The notes beneath the pieces were generated by a model, which saw only the letters and a program-made list of their open reading frames with translations, was not told the origin of the DNA and searched no databases. Made by a program: the position numbers and the translations under genes. From the NCBI RefSeq assembly GCF_009829945.1, contig NZ_SZZT01000004.1, positions 1-64,000 on the forward strand: 64,000 nt of DNA. Direction: 5' to 3'. How positions within the stretch are numbered: the first letter of the stretch is position 1; each line of letters begins with the position of its first letter. Positions 60,680-64,000 of the stretch are shown in pieces. The stretch comes from Pantoea sp. SoEX. GTDB taxonomy: Bacteria > Pseudomonadota > Gammaproteobacteria > Enterobacterales > Enterobacteriaceae.

Positions 60680-61432
60680 TCAATTATTATGTTGTAAAAA
60701 TTTTTCTTGTCGCATAATTTCAAATAGACATATGCCAGTTGCAACTGAAACATTCAAAGATGGTACTATTCCATACATTGGAATACTTATTAATTCATCA
60801 CAATACTTACTTGTTAAATAACGTATTCCAGTACTTTCTGAACCCATGACTAAAGCTAGCGGAAGAGTTAATTGTTTTTGATATAAATTGATTGTTGATT
60901 TATTTGAAGTTCCTACTATTAGAATATCTTGTTTTTTTAATAAACATAAAGTTCTAGCTATATTAGTAACTTTTATTAATGGTAAGTTTGTTGTAGCACC
61001 ACTAGATATTTTTTGTACAGTTGCGTTTATTGAAGCTGAACGATTTTTGGGTACTATTATTGCATTCACTCCAGCTGCATCAGCAGTACGTATACAAGCA
61101 CCTAGATTATGAGGATCGGTAATACAGTCTAAAACTAATAATAGTGGCTTTTTTATATTGTAGATAATATTCTCAAGAAATTTTTCAGAATGTTGATTAA
61201 CAGATTTAACTACAGCTATTATACCTTGATGGTTATCACCTTTGTTTACTTTACTTTCAATGAATTTACGGTTGACTAAATGAATTTTAACACCTTTTTG
61301 TTTAAGTAAGCAATATAATACATTTAAACGATGATTATCTGTATCTTTGAGAATAAAAACTTCCAGTAAATTTTGTGCGTTAATATTTTGTATAGCTTGC
61401 ACAGTATGTATTCCAAAAACAATATTATTCAT
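60680..61432 (-). CDS. rlmB: 23S rRNA (Gm2251) 2'-O-methyltransferase RlmB
   Basis: SpoU-family methyltransferase acting on G2251 of the P loop. An N-terminal L30-like domain (GIHTVQAI) precedes the SPOUT domain with DCITDPHNLGACIRTADAAGVNAIIVP, ALVMGSESTGIRYL and IPMYGIVPSLNVSVATGICLFE, the knotted SAM site. Length 250 (E. coli 243). It follows rnr after 62 bases, the E. coli order. Confidence 0.96.
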   Translation of the reverse strand: MNNIVFGIHTVQAIQNINAQNLLEVFILKDTDNHRLNVLYCLLKQKGVKIHLVNRKFIESKVNKGDNHQGIIAVVKSVNQHSEKFLENIIYNIKKPLLLVLDCITDPHNLGACIRTADAAGVNAIIVPKNRSASINATVQKISSGATTNLPLIKVTNIARTLCLLKKQDILIVGTSNKSTINLYQKQLTLPLALVMGSESTGIRYLTSKYCDELISIPMYGIVPSLNVSVATGICLFEIMRQEKFLQHNN

Positions 61433-61494
61433 AATATTTATTTGATATAAAATTTATAGTATTTAAAAACTAATCTAGTATAATTGTTTTTCCT

Positions 61495-63744
61495 TTAGTT
61501 TAATATACTAGTATTTTCTATGTTTTTATTTTGTATTGTTATTTTTTTATTGAGTATTTTTTTACTAGAAATTAGTATAAAATCTATTCTTCTTTCTTTC
61601 ATATTTACAGAGGAAATATAAACTTTTACTTCATCACCTAAACGGTATATATCACCGCTAGATTCACCTATAAGACGCTGAGATATTGCATCAAATTTAT
61701 AGTAATCCTTTTTTAGAGTTGAAATATGTATTAATCCTTCAATAAAAAATTCGTTTAGACGAACAAATAAACCAAAGTTTGTTACACTAAAAATAATACC
61801 GTCAAATATTTCACCTATCTTTTTTTTCATGAAATAACATTTTAACCAATCAGCAACTTCACGAACAGCTTCATCAGCACGACGTTCATTTATTGAACAT
61901 TGATAACCTAGTTTTATCATTTCTTTATTACTATAATGATAATCTCCATTATTGATAAATAAATCATTTGTTTTTCTTTTTTCTTTATATAATAAATATT
62001 TAATAATTCTATGTAATATAAGATCTGGATAACGACGAATAGGGGAAGTAAAATGAGTATATGAATTCAATGCCAAACCAAAATGACCTCTGTTTTTAGG
62101 ATCATAAGTTGCTTGTTTCATAGAACGCAATATCATAATTTGTAACATTTCAGCATCTGGTCTTGTAGAAATTTTCATTAATAATAACGAGTAATCAATT
62201 GGTTTAATTTTTCTGCCTCTAGAGAATATAATACCTAATTCATTTAATACAACATTAAAGTTTTTAATACTATCATCACTAGGACCATCATGATCGCGAA
62301 ACAAAGTAGGTTCCTTACTTTTTTCAACAAAACTAGCAGAAGCAAAATTAGCTAAAATCATACATTCTTCTATAATTTTATGTACTTCATTACGAAAAAT
62401 TCGTTTGATTTGATCAATGTTATTTTCAGAATTAAATATAAATTTTATTTCTGAAGTTTCAAAAGAAATTCCACCTCTATCCTGACGAGCTCTTTCTAAA
62501 ATTTTATATAGTTTGTAAAGTTTTTCAAGAACATTTTTAATCATAGAAGATCTATTATATAAATTATCTTGCTTTTTTAAGATATTCCAAGCCTCATCAT
62601 AAGTTAAACGGGCATGTGAATTCATTACTGCTTCGTAATGTTTAAAATCAATTAATTTACCTGCAGAAGATATATTCATTTCACATACCATACACAAACA
62701 ATCAACTTTTGGATTAAGAGAACATAACTCATTAGAAAGAATTTCAGGTAGCATTGGTATTACTTGTGATGGAAAATATATTGAAGTACCACGCAAACAT
62801 GCTTCTTTATCTAAAGGAGTGCCAGGACGAACATAATAGCTAACATCAGCAATTGCTACCCATAAACGCCAACCATCATATGTTTCTTCACAATAAACTG
62901 CATCATCAAAATCTTGTGCACCTTCATCATCGATAGTAATTAAAGGTAATTTTCGTAAATCAATTCGACCTATTATATCCTTTTCTGATACATGACATGC
63001 TAAATTATTAATTTGTAATTTCGCTTCTGATGACCATTTATAAGGAATTTCATGGCTTCTTATTGCCATGTTAATAGCAATATTAGTACTCATATTTTCA
63101 CCTAGTATTTCAACTATTGTACCAATAGCTTTATCATTAATAGTTGGTCGCTTTAATAAGCGTACTAATACTATAGAATTTTCACCAGCTTTTAAATTTA
63201 AATTTAATGGTATTATTATATCAAAGTTTAACCTGCTATCTTCTGGTATAACAAAACTACCATTTAACTTATTTATATAATAACGACCAATAATTTTTTT
63301 ATTTCGTGATTTCTTAATTTTAATAACACGTGCTTCTTTACGGCCTTTACGGTCAGTATTAATTATTTGTGCAACTACAAAATCTCCATGCATACAAAGT
63401 TTCATTTGTTCAGTTGACAAATAAAAATCATCTTTTTGACCTTCCACACGTAAAAAACCATATCCATCACGATGACCAATTACTTTGCCTTGTATTAAAA
63501 AATTTTTTGTTAAGATATAATATTTATTTTTTGTAAATAACAATTGACCATCATGTTTCATTGATCGAAGGCGACGACGTAATCCCTCTATTGTATTTAG
63601 ATCTTGTAGACACATTTTTTTACTTAATTCTTTAAAACTTATTGGTTTTTTTTGTTTCTTAATAAATTTTATTATAAATTCACAACTAGGAATATAATTT
63701 TTGTATGTTTTAGTTGATATATCTTGAGAACAATATTTTGGCAT
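61495..63744 (-). CDS. rnr: Ribonuclease R
   Basis: Processive 3'-5' exoribonuclease for structured RNA and trans-translation decay. A winged-helix start, cold-shock domains (GYGFLRVEGQKDDFYLS), the RNB core with IDDEGAQDFDDAVYC (Asp272, 278, 280, 281) and TSPIRRYPDLILHR, and an S1 domain (GEIFDGIIFSVTNFGLFVRL) are in order. Length 749 against 813 in E. coli: the lysine-rich tail after S1 is reduced to a short KK/N-rich end. No other exoribonuclease is in the window. Confidence 0.96.
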   Translation of the reverse strand: MPKYCSQDISTKTYKNYIPSCEFIIKFIKKQKKPISFKELSKKMCLQDLNTIEGLRRRLRSMKHDGQLLFTKNKYYILTKNFLIQGKVIGHRDGYGFLRVEGQKDDFYLSTEQMKLCMHGDFVVAQIINTDRKGRKEARVIKIKKSRNKKIIGRYYINKLNGSFVIPEDSRLNFDIIIPLNLNLKAGENSIVLVRLLKRPTINDKAIGTIVEILGENMSTNIAINMAIRSHEIPYKWSSEAKLQINNLACHVSEKDIIGRIDLRKLPLITIDDEGAQDFDDAVYCEETYDGWRLWVAIADVSYYVRPGTPLDKEACLRGTSIYFPSQVIPMLPEILSNELCSLNPKVDCLCMVCEMNISSAGKLIDFKHYEAVMNSHARLTYDEAWNILKKQDNLYNRSSMIKNVLEKLYKLYKILERARQDRGGISFETSEIKFIFNSENNIDQIKRIFRNEVHKIIEECMILANFASASFVEKSKEPTLFRDHDGPSDDSIKNFNVVLNELGIIFSRGRKIKPIDYSLLLMKISTRPDAEMLQIMILRSMKQATYDPKNRGHFGLALNSYTHFTSPIRRYPDLILHRIIKYLLYKEKRKTNDLFINNGDYHYSNKEMIKLGYQCSINERRADEAVREVADWLKCYFMKKKIGEIFDGIIFSVTNFGLFVRLNEFFIEGLIHISTLKKDYYKFDAISQRLIGESSGDIYRLGDEVKVYISSVNMKERRIDFILISSKKILNKKITIQNKNIENTSILN

Positions 63745-64000
63745 AATATTTCCTACAAAATTACTTGATATTCAATATCATCAAGGATTAATTACAAATT
63801 AATGATATTTTAATTGATTAAAACATATAAATACTTTATTTAAAATAACATAATGTTTTAATTACTAGAATTTTAATTCCATTGAATTAAAATCATAGTA
63901 TTAAGTATTTAAATAATATGTTATATATTCAAATTATTGTAGGTTAATGATATTTTATTTATTTTATATTTATTGCTAAATTATAAAATATAAATTTTAT

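Noticed and set aside
63745-64000. Possible gene at the right edge
   Set aside because: 256 bases of A/T-rich DNA with no open frame of note; presumably the rnr promoter region.

Overview
The window is a strongly A+T-rich stretch of a gammaproteobacterial (Enterobacterales-type) genome with the look of an ancient, reduced insect endosymbiont. Almost every gene has a full-length E. coli counterpart, gene order still follows E. coli in long blocks, spacers are nearly pure A/T, and many genes that normally sit between these ones are gone. No transposase, integrase, phage gene, CRISPR array or restriction system is visible. I cannot name the species; a Buchnera/Ishikawaella/Baumannia-like bacterium would fit. 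Comparisons with E. coli order, lengths and leaders are from memory and are marked as such.

Layout. 18-4011: tsaC-aroE and smg on the minus strand, divergent from def-fmt. 4077-17933: the alpha, spc and S10 ribosomal operons as one minus-strand run (rplQ to rpsJ) with a recognisable S10 promoter and leader and a U-tract terminator between S10 and spc. 18061-23648: tuf, fusA, rpsG, rpsL (str operon) and tusBCD (tRNA sulfur relay). 23649-25234: a 1.6 kb gene desert before crp. 25985-37529: trpS, rpe, aroB, aroK, bioH, nfuA, asd, yhgN, rpoH, ftsY, rsmD, exactly in the order of an approximately 180 kb E. coli region. 37813-38790: hemB on its own. 39102-44047: gshB, ruvX, then yggX-trmB-hemW-yggS in inverted order. 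44131-46845: an alpha/beta hydrolase, plsC, ribB. 47571-57425: cca, folB, tsaD, the macromolecular synthesis genes rpsU-dnaG-rpoD, tRNA-Ile2, yqjA, yqjE, yqjK and the RNase P RNA. 57590-63744: ppa, cysQ, rplI-rpsR-rpsF, rlmB, rnr.

Functionally the window is mostly information processing: 27 ribosomal proteins, EF-Tu, EF-G, RNA polymerase alpha, two sigma factors, primase, tRNA modification and maturation (tsaC, tsaD, trmB, tusBCD, cca, rnpB), protein export (secY, ftsY) and N-terminal processing (fmt, def). Metabolic genes point to a provisioning symbiont: shikimate pathway (aroE, aroB, aroK), aspartate family (asd), riboflavin (ribB), folate (folB), biotin (bioH), heme (hemB), glutathione (gshB). 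Retention of crp, a complete TusBCD and an intact chloroperoxidase-type hydrolase is less expected in so reduced a genome.

I did not find a new mobile or defence system. The points most worth a second look are the S10 leader with mutually exclusive hairpins, the CCA-less tRNA-Ile2 next to cca, the retained crp beside a large decayed region, the alpha/beta hydrolase, a clean local inversion, three spacers with perfect 14-bp tandem duplications, and a 12-bp hairpin in the divergent asd/yhgN spacer. Several gene starts were moved downstream from the longest reading frame on family length and ribosome binding site evidence.
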